Shown here: positions 1 through 8,798 of the stretch, one piece after another | Layout of the letters: every line of letters starts with the position of its first letter | How positions within the stretch are numbered: position 1 is the stretch's first letter | NCBI GenBank assembly: GCA_009377605.1 | Contig: WHTT01000028.1 | Span: forward strand, 1-64,000 | From: Luteitalea sp. | GTDB taxonomy: Bacteria; Acidobacteriota; Vicinamibacteria; Vicinamibacterales; Vicinamibacteraceae | Direction: 5' to 3' | Length of the DNA stretch: 64,000 bases | Notes under the pieces: model-generated | What the model saw: the letters and a program-made list of their open reading frames with translations, nothing else | The model's database searches: none | Told to the model about the DNA's origin: nothing | Translations under genes and position numbers: made by a program

Positions 1-432
1 GGTCGACAGCGTGATGTCGCTTTCCGTCTCCTCGGTGGTCCAGACAGCGCGCGGCTCGCCACCGTCGACTGCCACCTCCCACAGGTCGCCCGAGCGCGCG
101 AAGGAGATCGCCTTGCTGTCGGGACGCCAGGCGAGCGAATCGATCACGTCTTCTACGTACTGCGTAAGGGCGCGAGGCGCCGCAGGGGAGCCCGAGCCGG
201 CGTCGGCCACGAACAGGTTCTGCACGCCTGCACGGTCCCAGATGAATGCCACGCGGCCGCCGTCTGGCGACCAGATGCCCTGCGACGGGTGCTTGATCTC
301 GATCAGATCGTCGATCGTGATTGTCTTCGTCTGTTCGGCTCGAGAGCCGGCCGGCTCGTTGCTTTGCTCGCCTCCGACGAGGCCAAGCGTGCAGGCGAGC
401 GCAACACTGGTGAATTGCGCGCGTGAGGTCAC
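1..432 (-). CDS. Secreted beta-propeller protein, N-terminal part (probable S9 peptidase)
   Basis: Partial gene; the C-terminus lies beyond the left edge, so 144 codons are visible. The GTG start at 432 is preceded by AAAGGAG in the 17-base gap after the TonB receptor gene, which indicates one transcript. The N-terminus is a hydrophobic export signal. It is followed by two PD40/WD40-like blades (motifs IWSPDGGRVAF and LAWRPDSKAISFAR), as at the start of prolyl-oligopeptidase (S9) or TolB-like proteins. The catalytic domain is not in the window, so the peptidase assignment is inference from the propeller and from how common such proteins are in Acidobacteriota. Confidence 0.7.
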   Translation of the reverse strand, partial: MTSRAQFTSVALACTLGLVGGEQSNEPAGSRAEQTKTITIDDLIEIKHPSQGIWSPDGGRVAFIWDRAGVQNLFVADAGSGSPAAPRALTQYVEDVIDSLAWRPDSKAISFARSGDLWEVAVDGGEPRAVWTTEETESDITLST

Positions 433-449
433 AGTGGCGCGACTCCTTT

Positions 450-3224
450 CTAGAAGGTGAGCTTCAGGCCGAGCCGAGCGATGCGGGGCGACAGGATGGC
501 AATTGGCTGGCCGAAGGTCGGGCCCGCGTTCGGGTTGATGGTGGTCTTGCTCGATTGGTTGAGCAGATTGAACACATCGATCATCGCTTCCAAACGGATT
601 CCGTTCCGGAGCGAGAAGACCTTCGAGCCGCGAAGATCCCACATGGTGACGTTGTCGAGCCGCGTGGTGCCGCGAGGCTCGGCCAGCACGCTAACGTTGC
701 CCTGATTCAGACCACGGAGCTGGACCTGCTTGGTGACCGGCTGGCCCGTGAAGTACCGGAAGTTCGTGCTGATCGTGTAGTCGCGAGGCAGCACATACGT
801 ACCGATGATCTTCCCGATGTACGTGCTGTCGAGACCGATGGCCCCCTCCTCACGATTGAGATTCAAGTTGGGATCGTTGAGGTCGTCGTTGAGGCCACGA
901 TCGAAGAGCCCCTCGTCTTTGCCGACTGTGAGGCCAGCGAGCAACTGCCAGCGATCCGCCATCCGCTTGGTGACCGTCAGCTCGATGCCGTTGTAGGTGT
1001 CATCCAAGCCGTCGGCATGCGTGATGATCCGGTCTGCCAGACCAAGGGTCGCAGGACCCTGATCGAACACCGTGAGAGGACCTTCCGGACCATCGACCTG
1101 CACCGGTGTGTAGTCGCTCGGGGTCACCGCGAGGTTGACGCCGCTGAAGCGGCGCCCGTTGTGCCTGCGATAGTATGTCGCGGCGACCGAGAGATTCCGG
1201 ACGACCTCGCGCTCGATCCCGACAGTGAGCTCGTCCGAGTACGGCTGTTCCAGATCGGGATCGATGCGGTTGACCCGTCCTCCATATGGCCGCGTGGGTG
1301 GCCCGAGCTCGTCGAGCTCGGCGACGTCGTTCCCGTTCCGATCGGCCCAGCTCCTGAAGTCGCCCCCGAGATTGTTCGGGTTCACCTGCTCCACGAGGCG
1401 GGTGCCCTCTTGCACCATGAACCTGCCGACGAAGCCCTTGAGAGCGGTCTTGCCGTCTCCGGTGAGGTTGTAGGACGCACCGATACGCCACGCGCCGTCG
1501 CTCCAGCTTGGGATGTCATCGATGCGGGCAAAGCGCTCCGCCGGAAAGAAGGCGTTGTCCGGACGCGACTGCTCAGGGGCGTACCCAACGAGTCGCTCGA
1601 ACCGCGCGCCATAGTTGATGGTCAGCCGCTGGGTAACGGCCCACGCATCCTGCACGTAGAGCGCGAGCGTGTCGATGTAGTTCTTCGAGGTGACCGGGGT
1701 GTTGTAGGTTTGCACCTCGAGCGGCGCGCCATCGAAGTACCGCAGCACGTAGTCGCCGTTGGCGGCGTAGAAGTTCTGATTGAAGGCACGGCCGAGCTCG
1801 AAACCCGTCTTGAACGTGTGGGATCCGGCCCAGTCGTCCACGAAATAGGAGGCCGAGAGGTTGGCTTGGTGTCGAGTGGCTTTGTTCTCGAAGTCGTAGA
1901 TGGCGGCTCCGTTGAGCGTCTGGCGGACGATGTCCTGTCGCGCGAAGTCGCTCGGGCCCACGTCGTCTTGGTAACGCAGTGGGAAGATGAGGTGAAGGAA
2001 CCCGTAACGCGCGTCCAGGAACAGCCTCGGCGTGACAACCGACGTCCATTGCGCCTGCGCGATGCTGGCCGGCTCGATCTGACGCCAAGAGGCCTGTTCC
2101 TCCACCAGATCGCCCGTGGGGCGGCGGAAGAAGCGATTCTGATAGTTGAAGCTGTAATCTGCGCTCAGCTTGTTCTGGTCGTTGATCTGCGCCGTCACCT
2201 TGCCGAGGACGTTGGACTGGTGGTTGATGTCTGCGGCGGGCGAGCCGTCCGGCCGCAGGATGCCGAGCACGCCCGTGTTGATGTCGAAGCGCCGATACGA
2301 GGAAAAGAACCAGATCTTGTCGCGGCGAATCGGACCGCCGGCGTGCGCATTGAAGTCGTAAATGAAGTTGATGGGATTGCCACTCGAGGCGCCCAGCTCG
2401 CGCAGCTCGTCGGTGACGTTGTCGCCTTGAAACGAGTCGTCTTCCCAGAAGATGCTCGACCCGCCGGCGAAGCGGTTGCCACCGGACCTCGTCACCATGT
2501 TCATGTACACGCCGCCGGTGGCGACCTCCGCTGGCGCGCCGTTGGTCATCACGTTGATCTCGGCCATGCTGTCGTGATCGAAGTAGAACGCCGTGGCGCC
2601 ACCGTTGCCGCCAGGCCAGTTCAACTTCAGGCCGTTGATGGCGTACTCCTGTTGGCCGGCCGCGGACCCGTGGACCTGCATCACACTCTGCTGGGCACTT
2701 GCCGTCCCGCCGACGTTGAACGTGCTCATCGTCGCACCCGGCACCTGTTCGACGGTCGACCAGATCTCACGCGCCTGCGGGATATTGGCGAGCAGATCGG
2801 CGTCGAAGTTCGTGCCCTTGCTCGTGCTCTTGACATCGACGGCCGGCGATTGACCAGAGACGGTCACCGCCTCCGTGACGGAGGCGACCGTGAGCGCTTG
2901 GTCGACGCTCGTGACCACGGCGACGTTGACGCGGATGCCGGCACGCTCGACCGGCTGGAAACCATCGAGCTCGAAGCGTACCGTGTAGACGCCGGGTGGC
3001 AACGCGATGACGCTGTACGTTCCCTGCTCGTTCGTGGCGGTTGACTGCGACCGAATGAGCGCCGGGCTCTCGAGCGTCACCGTCACACCTGGCAGGATGG
3101 CGCGCTGCTCATCACTGATGAGGCCCGTGATGGTGCCGGTTTGAGTTTGTGCGACCACCGGTGCGGTGGTTGCCAAGATGCCCGCGGTGAGCACGAGCAG
3201 ACGGAGCGAGATCGAGCGCAGCAT
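450..3224 (-). CDS. TonB-dependent receptor, Oar-like
   Basis: Outer-membrane receptor of about 924 residues. The chosen ATG at 3224 follows GGGGGAGG and opens a clear signal peptide (MLRSISLRLLVLTAG, cleavage near VVAQ); a longer reading frame exists but adds unlikely sequence. Residues about 30-110 form a carboxypeptidase-regulatory-like beta-sandwich (TGTITGLISDEQ to PPGVYTVRFEL), about 140-270 the plug, and the rest a beta-barrel ending in the outer-membrane signature LKLTF with terminal Phe. This architecture is typical of the large Oar/SusC-like receptor sets of Acidobacteriota, usually linked to uptake of oligosaccharides or peptides. The substrate cannot be read from the sequence. It is followed 17 bases later by the propeller/peptidase gene. 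Confidence 0.9.
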   Translation of the reverse strand: MLRSISLRLLVLTAGILATTAPVVAQTQTGTITGLISDEQRAILPGVTVTLESPALIRSQSTATNEQGTYSVIALPPGVYTVRFELDGFQPVERAGIRVNVAVVTSVDQALTVASVTEAVTVSGQSPAVDVKSTSKGTNFDADLLANIPQAREIWSTVEQVPGATMSTFNVGGTASAQQSVMQVHGSAAGQQEYAINGLKLNWPGGNGGATAFYFDHDSMAEINVMTNGAPAEVATGGVYMNMVTRSGGNRFAGGSSIFWEDDSFQGDNVTDELRELGASSGNPINFIYDFNAHAGGPIRRDKIWFFSSYRRFDINTGVLGILRPDGSPAADINHQSNVLGKVTAQINDQNKLSADYSFNYQNRFFRRPTGDLVEEQASWRQIEPASIAQAQWTSVVTPRLFLDARYGFLHLIFPLRYQDDVGPSDFARQDIVRQTLNGAAIYDFENKATRHQANLSASYFVDDWAGSHTFKTGFELGRAFNQNFYAANGDYVLRYFDGAPLEVQTYNTPVTSKNYIDTLALYVQDAWAVTQRLTINYGARFERLVGYAPEQSRPDNAFFPAERFARIDDIPSWSDGAWRIGASYNLTGDGKTALKGFVGRFMVQEGTRLVEQVNPNNLGGDFRSWADRNGNDVAELDELGPPTRPYGGRVNRIDPDLEQPYSDELTVGIEREVVRNLSVAATYYRRHNGRRFSGVNLAVTPSDYTPVQVDGPEGPLTVFDQGPATLGLADRIITHADGLDDTYNGIELTVTKRMADRWQLLAGLTVGKDEGLFDRGLNDDLNDPNLNLNREEGAIGLDSTYIGKIIGTYVLPRDYTISTNFRYFTGQPVTKQVQLRGLNQGNVSVLAEPRGTTRLDNVTMWDLRGSKVFSLRNGIRLEAMIDVFNLLNQSSKTTINPNAGPTFGQPIAILSPRIARLGLKLTF

Positions 3225-3496
3225 ACACGCCTCCCCCGGGTGGCAGGTCTCGTAGGGACTATACGACGGCGCGGCACGGAATGCTGACGGCTGAGTATGG
3301 GCCCCACGGAACGTCAACCCAGACCCGGCGACGAGATCGCGCACGGTGCGTGACAACGACGACATCGCCGGGAGGCGCCTGCCGAGCCACTTGCCCGGCG
3401 GTAGCGACAGTCAGGATAGGCAAATAAAAAGCGAAAGTCAATCGGAACCCTCTATACTGCGCGGACGCGCGTCGAGCGCGCGCAGGAGGGAAGCGG

Positions 3497-4846
3497 GTGC
3501 TGGAGCTCATCGAAGCGGGGAACGCGTGGCTCAATGGTCTCGTCTGGGGTTGGCCCACGATTGGGTTGCTCCTTGGAACGGGCATCCTCCTGACGATCGT
3601 CACCAGGGCAGTTCAGTTTCGTTATCTTGGCGTCGCGCTCCGCGAAGTGCTCGGCAAGCTCACGCAAAAGGGCCAGGGGCGCGGTAGTGTGTCGCCCTTC
3701 CAGGCAGTAGCGACCGCGCTCGCCTCGACGGTGGGCGTTGGCAACATCGCGGGTGTCGGCACCGCGATCGCGATCGGCGGACCTGGCGCGCTGTTCTGGC
3801 TGTGGGTTTCGGGCCTGCTCGGGATGTGCACGAAGTTCGCCGAGATCGTCATTGCCCTCCACTATCGCGAGCCGGACGCCGCCGGCGTGATGCGCGGCGG
3901 CGCGATGTACACGTTGAAGAACGGGCTCGGAGTGCCGTGGCTGGGCACGATCTTCGCGGGCCTCGTCTCGCTGGCGGCGTTCGGGATCGGCAACATGGTG
4001 CAGGCCAACTCGGTTGCCGATAGCCTGCGCGCGACGTTCGGCGTCGCCCCGTGGTTGACTGGCGTGGCGCTCGCGCTGGTCACGGCCGCCGTCATTCTCG
4101 GCGGCATTCGCCGCATCGGAGAGGTGACGGAGATTCTCGTCCCGGGCATGGCGTTGTTCTACCTGGGCGGCGCGCTCGTCATTCTGGGGCGTCACGTCAC
4201 GGAGATACCGGCCGCGCTCGGCTTGGTCTTCGACGGCGCGTTCAGCGGAACGGCGGCTACCGGCGGCTTTGCCGGCGCCACGATCATGATGGCCCTGCGC
4301 TTCGGCGTGGCGCGCGGGCTCTTCTCGAACGAGGCGGGCCTCGGCAGCGCGCCCATGGTCCATGCTGCCGCGCAGACCGACCATCCGGTGCGTCAGGGGC
4401 TCTACGGAATCTTCGAGGTGTTCGTCGACACATTGCTCGTGTGCACGACGAGCGGTCTGGTCATCCTGGTGACGGGCGCCTGGAGCTCCGGGGAAACCGG
4501 CGCTGCGCTGTCCGGTCAGGCATTCTCCCTCGGACTGCCCGGAACTTGGGGCAACATCGTCGTTACGACAAGCCTCGTCCTGTTCGCGTTTTCGACGGTG
4601 ATTGGCTGGAGCTACTACGGCGAGACTGGGATCGTGTACCTATTCGGTGCAGGGGCGGCAGTACCCTACCGTCTGGTCTGGCTCCTCTTCATCTTCCTCG
4701 GTGCAGTGGGCTCGCTGCACCTCGTCTGGGACATCGCGGATACGCTGAACGGCCTCATGGCGATTCCGAATCTGATCTCCGTGCTAGCGTCGCTCCCGCT
4801 CCTACTGCGGTTGCAACGCGAGTTCTTCGGGAAGCGCGGTTCCTGA
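3497..4846 (+). CDS. Sodium:alanine/glycine symporter (AGCS family)
   Basis: Inner-membrane secondary transporter of 449 residues, the usual length for the family, coupling sodium entry to uptake of alanine or glycine. The GTG start has AGGAGG seven bases upstream. Family hallmarks are visible: a first transmembrane segment (PTIGLLLGTGILLTI), the block GNIAGVGTAIAIGGPGALFW, the conserved MRGGAMYTLKNGLG, and FSNEAGLGSAPMVHAAA, followed by more hydrophobic segments to the C-terminus. It is divergent from the TonB receptor gene; the 272-base spacer holds a possible -10 box (TATACT, 3453-3458) without a convincing -35. The DUF1080 gene begins 18 bases after its stop and may be co-transcribed. Confidence 0.92.
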   Translation: MLELIEAGNAWLNGLVWGWPTIGLLLGTGILLTIVTRAVQFRYLGVALREVLGKLTQKGQGRGSVSPFQAVATALASTVGVGNIAGVGTAIAIGGPGALFWLWVSGLLGMCTKFAEIVIALHYREPDAAGVMRGGAMYTLKNGLGVPWLGTIFAGLVSLAAFGIGNMVQANSVADSLRATFGVAPWLTGVALALVTAAVILGGIRRIGEVTEILVPGMALFYLGGALVILGRHVTEIPAALGLVFDGAFSGTAATGGFAGATIMMALRFGVARGLFSNEAGLGSAPMVHAAAQTDHPVRQGLYGIFEVFVDTLLVCTTSGLVILVTGAWSSGETGAALSGQAFSLGLPGTWGNIVVTTSLVLFAFSTVIGWSYYGETGIVYLFGAGAAVPYRLVWLLFIFLGAVGSLHLVWDIADTLNGLMAIPNLISVLASLPLLLRLQREFFGKRGS

Positions 4847-4864
4847 GTTGTGGGAGTACGAGAC

Positions 4865-6043
4865 ATGCGATCCATCGGCGCTGTCCTCCTAGTGGCGTTG
4901 ACCGGCGTGAGCGTGCCTTTCGTCGCACAGACGCCCGATCCCGTCGGCGACGTGCCAATGTTCAGCGGCCGGGATCTCTCTGGCTGGGTGAACATCAATT
5001 GCGCTCCGGATACGTGGTCCGTTGAAGATGGCATCGTGCACTGTACGGGCGCGCCCATTTGCGAGCTGCGCACCGACCGCATGTACGAGAACTTCATCCT
5101 CGAGCTGGAATGGCAGCACCTGAAGCCGAAGGGCAACGCGGGTGTCTTCGTGTGGGCCGATGCGTTGCCTGCGCGCGGCGGGCCGTTCTTGCGGGCGGTC
5201 GAGGTGCAAGTGCTGGACGGGAGCGAGACGGCGAATTCTACCAGCCATGGCGACGTATTCGCGATTCACGGTGCTCGAATGACGCCAGACCGTCCGCACC
5301 CGGCTGGATGGATGCGCAGCCTCCCGAGCGAGAAGCGCGCGCGTCCAGCAGGGCAGTGGAATCACTACCGCATCACCGCGAACAACGGAACCGTCAAACT
5401 GGCCGTCAACGGCAAGGAGGTGTCTGGCGGCTACGACATCACGCCGCGGAAGGGCTACATCGCCCTCGAATCGGAAGGGTCGCTTGCGCTATTCCGGAAC
5501 GTCCGGATCAAGGAGCTGCCGGCCTCGAGCGGACTGAAACCTGATGAGGTCGCTCGACCAGACGAGGGTTTCGTTTCACTCTACAACGGTAAGGACTTGA
5601 GCGGATGGCGCCCGGTCGCGCGCACCCGCTCGGCTTGGTACGCGAAGGATTGGACGATCGTGTACGCGGGAGCGAATGGCGCAGCGTCCGGGGCCCTCTG
5701 GAGCGAGGAGGAGTACGGCGACATCGTCCTCATGGTGGACTGGCGGTACACCAGCGAGCGCGGGCCTGACGTGATGCGGGCGTTGGCGCCCGGCGAGGGT
5801 TGGTCTCCACCTCGAGGGGCACGCGTCGCCGTCGTGCCGCGACCGCTGCCAAGTGGCGACCGCGGCGCCTGGCATCGCGCGCTGGTCACCATGAAGGGAC
5901 AACGCCTCACGGTGGATGTGGACGGGCACACACTCGTGGACAATGTCGAGCAGCCGGGTGTCCCTGAGCGTGGCCCCTTCCTCATTCAATCAGGTGAGGC
6001 GGCCATGGAGCTCGCGAACATCTTCGTCAAACGACTCGACTGA
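4865..6043 (+). CDS. Secreted protein with two DUF1080 domains
   Basis: About 392 residues. ATG 4865 is chosen over an in-frame GTG at 4850 because it opens a clean signal peptide (MRSIGAVLLVALTGVSVPF) after a GGGAG. Two concanavalin-like DUF1080 (3-keto-disaccharide hydrolase) domains follow: residues about 30-215, with FSGRDLSGW and the VEVQVLDG core, and about 225-390, starting SLYNGKDLSGW. DUF1080 proteins are secreted or periplasmic and are linked to hydrolysis or binding of glycans, including 3-keto-sugars. The second domain looks diverged, so one copy may be catalytic and the other accessory. The exact substrate is not visible. Confidence 0.85.
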   Translation: MRSIGAVLLVALTGVSVPFVAQTPDPVGDVPMFSGRDLSGWVNINCAPDTWSVEDGIVHCTGAPICELRTDRMYENFILELEWQHLKPKGNAGVFVWADALPARGGPFLRAVEVQVLDGSETANSTSHGDVFAIHGARMTPDRPHPAGWMRSLPSEKRARPAGQWNHYRITANNGTVKLAVNGKEVSGGYDITPRKGYIALESEGSLALFRNVRIKELPASSGLKPDEVARPDEGFVSLYNGKDLSGWRPVARTRSAWYAKDWTIVYAGANGAASGALWSEEEYGDIVLMVDWRYTSERGPDVMRALAPGEGWSPPRGARVAVVPRPLPSGDRGAWHRALVTMKGQRLTVDVDGHTLVDNVEQPGVPERGPFLIQSGEAAMELANIFVKRLD

Positions 6044-6057
6044 GCGCTGAACCTCTT

Positions 6058-6218
6058 AGGGCCTGTCAGGGAATAAGTGCACCATTCTGGCTGCCGATGC
6101 ATCCCGTCTGGCAGCGTTGCTCGTCGCTTACATACTCCCGGTATGCGCACACTCCTCGCGCCTTGCCAGACGGGCGCCTCGACACCCAGAACGGCACACT
6201 TATTCCCTGACAGGCCCT
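6058..6218. repeat. Inverted-repeat element with structured core (copy A)
   Basis: A 161-base palindromic unit with perfect 22-base outer arms (6058-6079 and 6197-6218). The inner core at 6093-6180 has an 11-bp stem, CCCGTCTGGCA (6103-6113) with TGCCAGACGGG (6164-6174), and conserved flanks GCGTTGCTCGTC and CTCGCGCCTT. The right arm reaches the stop codon of the convergent hydrolase gene. Related cores occur at 7275, 39976 and 46491. It carries no gene. It resembles a MITE or large REP and may also act as a bidirectional terminator. Confidence 0.8.
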
Positions 6219-7255
6219 CAGCGCCCGGGCGACAGGTACTTTGCGAGAAACGCATAGACCTCCGCACGTGACTCGCGTGCCAGCTTCGTGTCGAGGCGGT
6301 TGAACGCATGCCCCCCCGGCGCGTCCTCGTACACCTTCGACTCGAACGACTTGCCTGCCGCCTTCAGCGCCGCGATCAGGTGCGCGACCTCCATGACGTT
6401 CACATCCTCGTCGTTCGAGTTCGTGTGAAGCAGAAGGGGCGTCTGGAGCTTGTCGACGTGATAGACGGGCGACCGCTTTCGGTACTCCATCGGGTTATCG
6501 ACCGCCTCTTTGCCGATGAACCCAGCAAAGAGGTCGCGATAGCGTTGTGACTTGTACCCCATGCGCTGAACGAGGTCGCTCACCGGCACGCCGGCGTAGG
6601 CGACTTGATAGGCCGAGGGCCACCGAAAGACGTTGAACAACGTGTGGAAGCCGCCATGGCTCCAGCCGAGAATTCCGACGCGCGTCGGGTCGGCCTGGGT
6701 CAGATTCTCCACCGCCCAGTTGCGCGCCGCGTAGGTGTCGTCGATCTCGGTTCCACCATAGTCAATCTGATCGTAGAAGCCGCCGCCGTACCCCGTGCTT
6801 CCGCGATACTCTGGTGCGACCACGATGTAGCCCTGATCGATCAGCTCGCGGACTATGTGGGCGTTGCCGGTGTCGAAGTCGCCGTGCACGCCGCCGTGAA
6901 CGAAGACGAGGAGAGGCGCCTTGGACGAAGCGTCGAGCGACTTCGGCACGAACGTGTACGCGTAGATGATGAGCGGGTTGCCCGCACCCTGGCCGGTGGG
7001 ATTGTCCATCCGCACCGGGGCGCTGGTGAGCCGCACCTTGTCGATGGCGGCAACCTCTCCGAGGCGGAAGTGCCACAGCACGTCGTCGATTTTCTTCTCC
7101 AGAGCGTCGAACCGATGTGAAGTCGCACGCTGACTCCGCACCAACTGCCTCAGCTCTGCCAACTCGTCGGCGGGTTCCGGATCGGGCTGTGCGAAGGCGG
7201 GCGACACACAAACGAGAACAGCGACGGACACGACCAACGGCGCAACGCGGTGCAT
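6218..7255 (-). CDS. Secreted alpha/beta hydrolase, S9 (prolyl oligopeptidase-like) family
   Basis: 345 residues. ATG 7255 lies eight bases after GGAGG; a TTG one codon earlier is less likely. A signal peptide (MHRVAPLVVSVAVLVCVSP) is followed by a short helical region and then the peptidase fold: oxyanion segment VFVHGGVHGDF, nucleophile elbow GWSHGG, a late Asp in NSNDEDVNV and His in GGHAFNR, a complete Ser-Asp-His triad. There is no beta-propeller in front, so it resembles the stand-alone S9-type esterases/peptidases exported by Acidobacteriota. Peptide or ester substrate is undetermined. The stop codon touches the palindromic element at 6058-6218. Confidence 0.87.
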   Translation of the reverse strand: MHRVAPLVVSVAVLVCVSPAFAQPDPEPADELAELRQLVRSQRATSHRFDALEKKIDDVLWHFRLGEVAAIDKVRLTSAPVRMDNPTGQGAGNPLIIYAYTFVPKSLDASSKAPLLVFVHGGVHGDFDTGNAHIVRELIDQGYIVVAPEYRGSTGYGGGFYDQIDYGGTEIDDTYAARNWAVENLTQADPTRVGILGWSHGGFHTLFNVFRWPSAYQVAYAGVPVSDLVQRMGYKSQRYRDLFAGFIGKEAVDNPMEYRKRSPVYHVDKLQTPLLLHTNSNDEDVNVMEVAHLIAALKAAGKSFESKVYEDAPGGHAFNRLDTKLARESRAEVYAFLAKYLSPGR

Positions 7256-7274
7256 CAAGAGTACCTCCGCCGCT

Positions 7275-7386
7275 CATCATGCACTATTCGGGCCCGACGC
7301 CGTAACTCCCGGTATTCTTCCTCCTCGCGCCTTGCGGGCCGGGCGCCTCGGCGCCCTCGGTGCGTGGCCGTATTTATGCACCGGAC
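7275..7386. repeat. Decayed copy of the structured repeat (copy E)
   Basis: The core flank CTCCTCGCGCCTT and the tip ACTCCCGGTAT match copy A, and the stem is GGCCCG (7291-7296) with CGGGCC (7335-7340), a different but still complementary sequence. The outer arms are poorly preserved. The unit sits just upstream of the hydrolase start, between two minus-strand genes. Confidence 0.5.
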
Positions 7387-7401
7387 CACTGAGGCCGCGC
7401 C

Positions 7402-8655
7402 CTACCAATCCACGACGGAGCCATCGTCTTCGTCGTAGCTCTCGGGGTTGCGCCAGTCATGGCCGATCTTGTCGGCCATCGCGTTCTCGTCGAGCTCGAC
7501 CCCGAGACCAGGACCGGTCGGCAGATCGAGATAGCCTTCCCGCACGGTAAACGGCTTCGTCAGGTAACCCTCGCCCAGTGAGACCTGTTCCTGGATGAGG
7601 AAGTTGTTGATCGACGCCGCCAATTGAACGCCGGACGCCAGTGAGATCGGCCCCAGCGGATTGTGCGGGGCAATCGCGGCGTAATACGCCTCGGCCATGC
7701 CCGCGATGATCCGCACCTCGCTGATGCCGCCGGCGTGGCTCAGATCTGGTTGGAGAATCGTGGCCGCCTTCTTCTCGAGGACCTCGCGGAAGCCCCACTT
7801 CGTGAAGACGCGCTCGCCAGTCGCAATCGGCAGGTACGTGCCGCGCGCGATCTCCGCCATGACGTCGTGATTCTGCGCCTGGCAGGGCTCTTCGATGAAC
7901 ATCGGGCTGTACGGCTCGAGCTTTTCGATCAACACCTTCGCGAGGGCTGGAGAGATACGGCCGTGGAAGTCGATGCCGATGTCCACATCGTCGCCGACGG
8001 TCTTGCGCAGCTCGGCGAACTGCTCGGCAGCGTAGTCCACCTCCGCCGGCGTCTCCATGTAGCGGTTCCAGATGCGGCCGGAGGTGCCGCGGCGCCGGCT
8101 GGCGGGGCCGGTCTTGAAAGCCGTGAACCCCTGTCCGATGGCCTGCGTCATCTGCTCTGGGGATCTGGCATGGGCATACACGCGGACCCGATGTCGGGTC
8201 GGTCCGCCGAAGAACTCGTAGACCGGAATGCCAAGCGCCTTGCCCTTGATGTCCCAGAGGGCCTGGTCGATGCCGGACAGCGCGCTCGTGAGAATCGGGC
8301 CGCCGCGGTAGAACGCGTGGCGATAGATGGCTTGCCAATGGTGCTGTACAGCGCGCGGGTCCTTGCCGGCCAGATAGGCCTCGACCTCTTTGACGGCGGC
8401 CGCGCACGTCACGGCGCGCCCCTCCGTGATCGGCTCACCGAGGCCGACGATGCCCGCGTTGGTGTGGATCTTGAGGAACAGCCAGCGCGGCTTGACCAGG
8501 AAGGTCTCCAGCTTCGTGACCTTCAGCGCGTCCTTGGCCGGAATAGGCGCGTCCTTCAGCGTTTGCTGGGCGCGGACGAGTTGTTCGTCCGTCGTGACCA
8601 TGATGCCGGAAGCGGCGAAGATCCCGGCGATAGCTTGACGGCGTGTCACACTCAT
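7402..8655 (-). CDS. Enolase-superfamily dehydratase, D-galactonate dehydratase-like
   Basis: 417 residues from ATG 8655; no strong ribosome site is visible. The N-terminus has a possible Tat signal (SVTRRQAIAG then a hydrophobic stretch), unusual for this cytoplasmic family. The rest aligns by eye with DgoD: the lid segment PRWLFLKI, then FYRGGPILTSALSGIDQALW, the metal and catalytic segments DFHGR, IEEP and TGER, the DLSHAGGI strand and the APHNPLGP loop with the catalytic His, ending PGLGVELDE and DWRNP. DgoD dehydrates D-galactonate to 2-keto-3-deoxygalactonate. An insertion rich in Arg and Gly before the barrel (about residue 185) and the export signal suggest a different acid-sugar substrate is possible. 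Confidence 0.83.
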   Translation of the reverse strand: MSVTRRQAIAGIFAASGIMVTTDEQLVRAQQTLKDAPIPAKDALKVTKLETFLVKPRWLFLKIHTNAGIVGLGEPITEGRAVTCAAAVKEVEAYLAGKDPRAVQHHWQAIYRHAFYRGGPILTSALSGIDQALWDIKGKALGIPVYEFFGGPTRHRVRVYAHARSPEQMTQAIGQGFTAFKTGPASRRRGTSGRIWNRYMETPAEVDYAAEQFAELRKTVGDDVDIGIDFHGRISPALAKVLIEKLEPYSPMFIEEPCQAQNHDVMAEIARGTYLPIATGERVFTKWGFREVLEKKAATILQPDLSHAGGISEVRIIAGMAEAYYAAIAPHNPLGPISLASGVQLAASINNFLIQEQVSLGEGYLTKPFTVREGYLDLPTGPGLGVELDENAMADKIGHDWRNPESYDEDDGSVVDW

Positions 8656-8681
8656 GGGCGTCAATCTATCACGGCCCGAAC

Positions 8682-8794
8682 GGACGCCTCGGCGAGGCGT
8701 CCCTACCGGCGCCATGGTAGGGCGCGTCAGCCTCCCGCGCCGCGAACCGGAGGCCTCGGCGAGGCGTCTCTACGTGCGCGATGGTAGGGCGCGG
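8682..8794. repeat. GCCTCGGCGAGGC palindromic repeats
   Basis: Two copies of the ACGCCTCGGCGAGGCGT palindrome, each followed by a GGTAGGGCGCG motif. This is the most frequent dispersed repeat here; relatives are at 12009, 13966, 25262, 34748, 35082 and 40143. It separates the dehydratase gene from the truncated receptor gene. Confidence 0.75.
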
Positions 8795-8798
8795 CTCG

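Noticed and set aside
423-3044. Long open frame on the plus strand, antisense to the TonB receptor gene
   Set aside because: High-GC shadow: Arg/Val/Asp-rich translation without motifs, while the minus strand gives a full receptor with signal peptide and domains.
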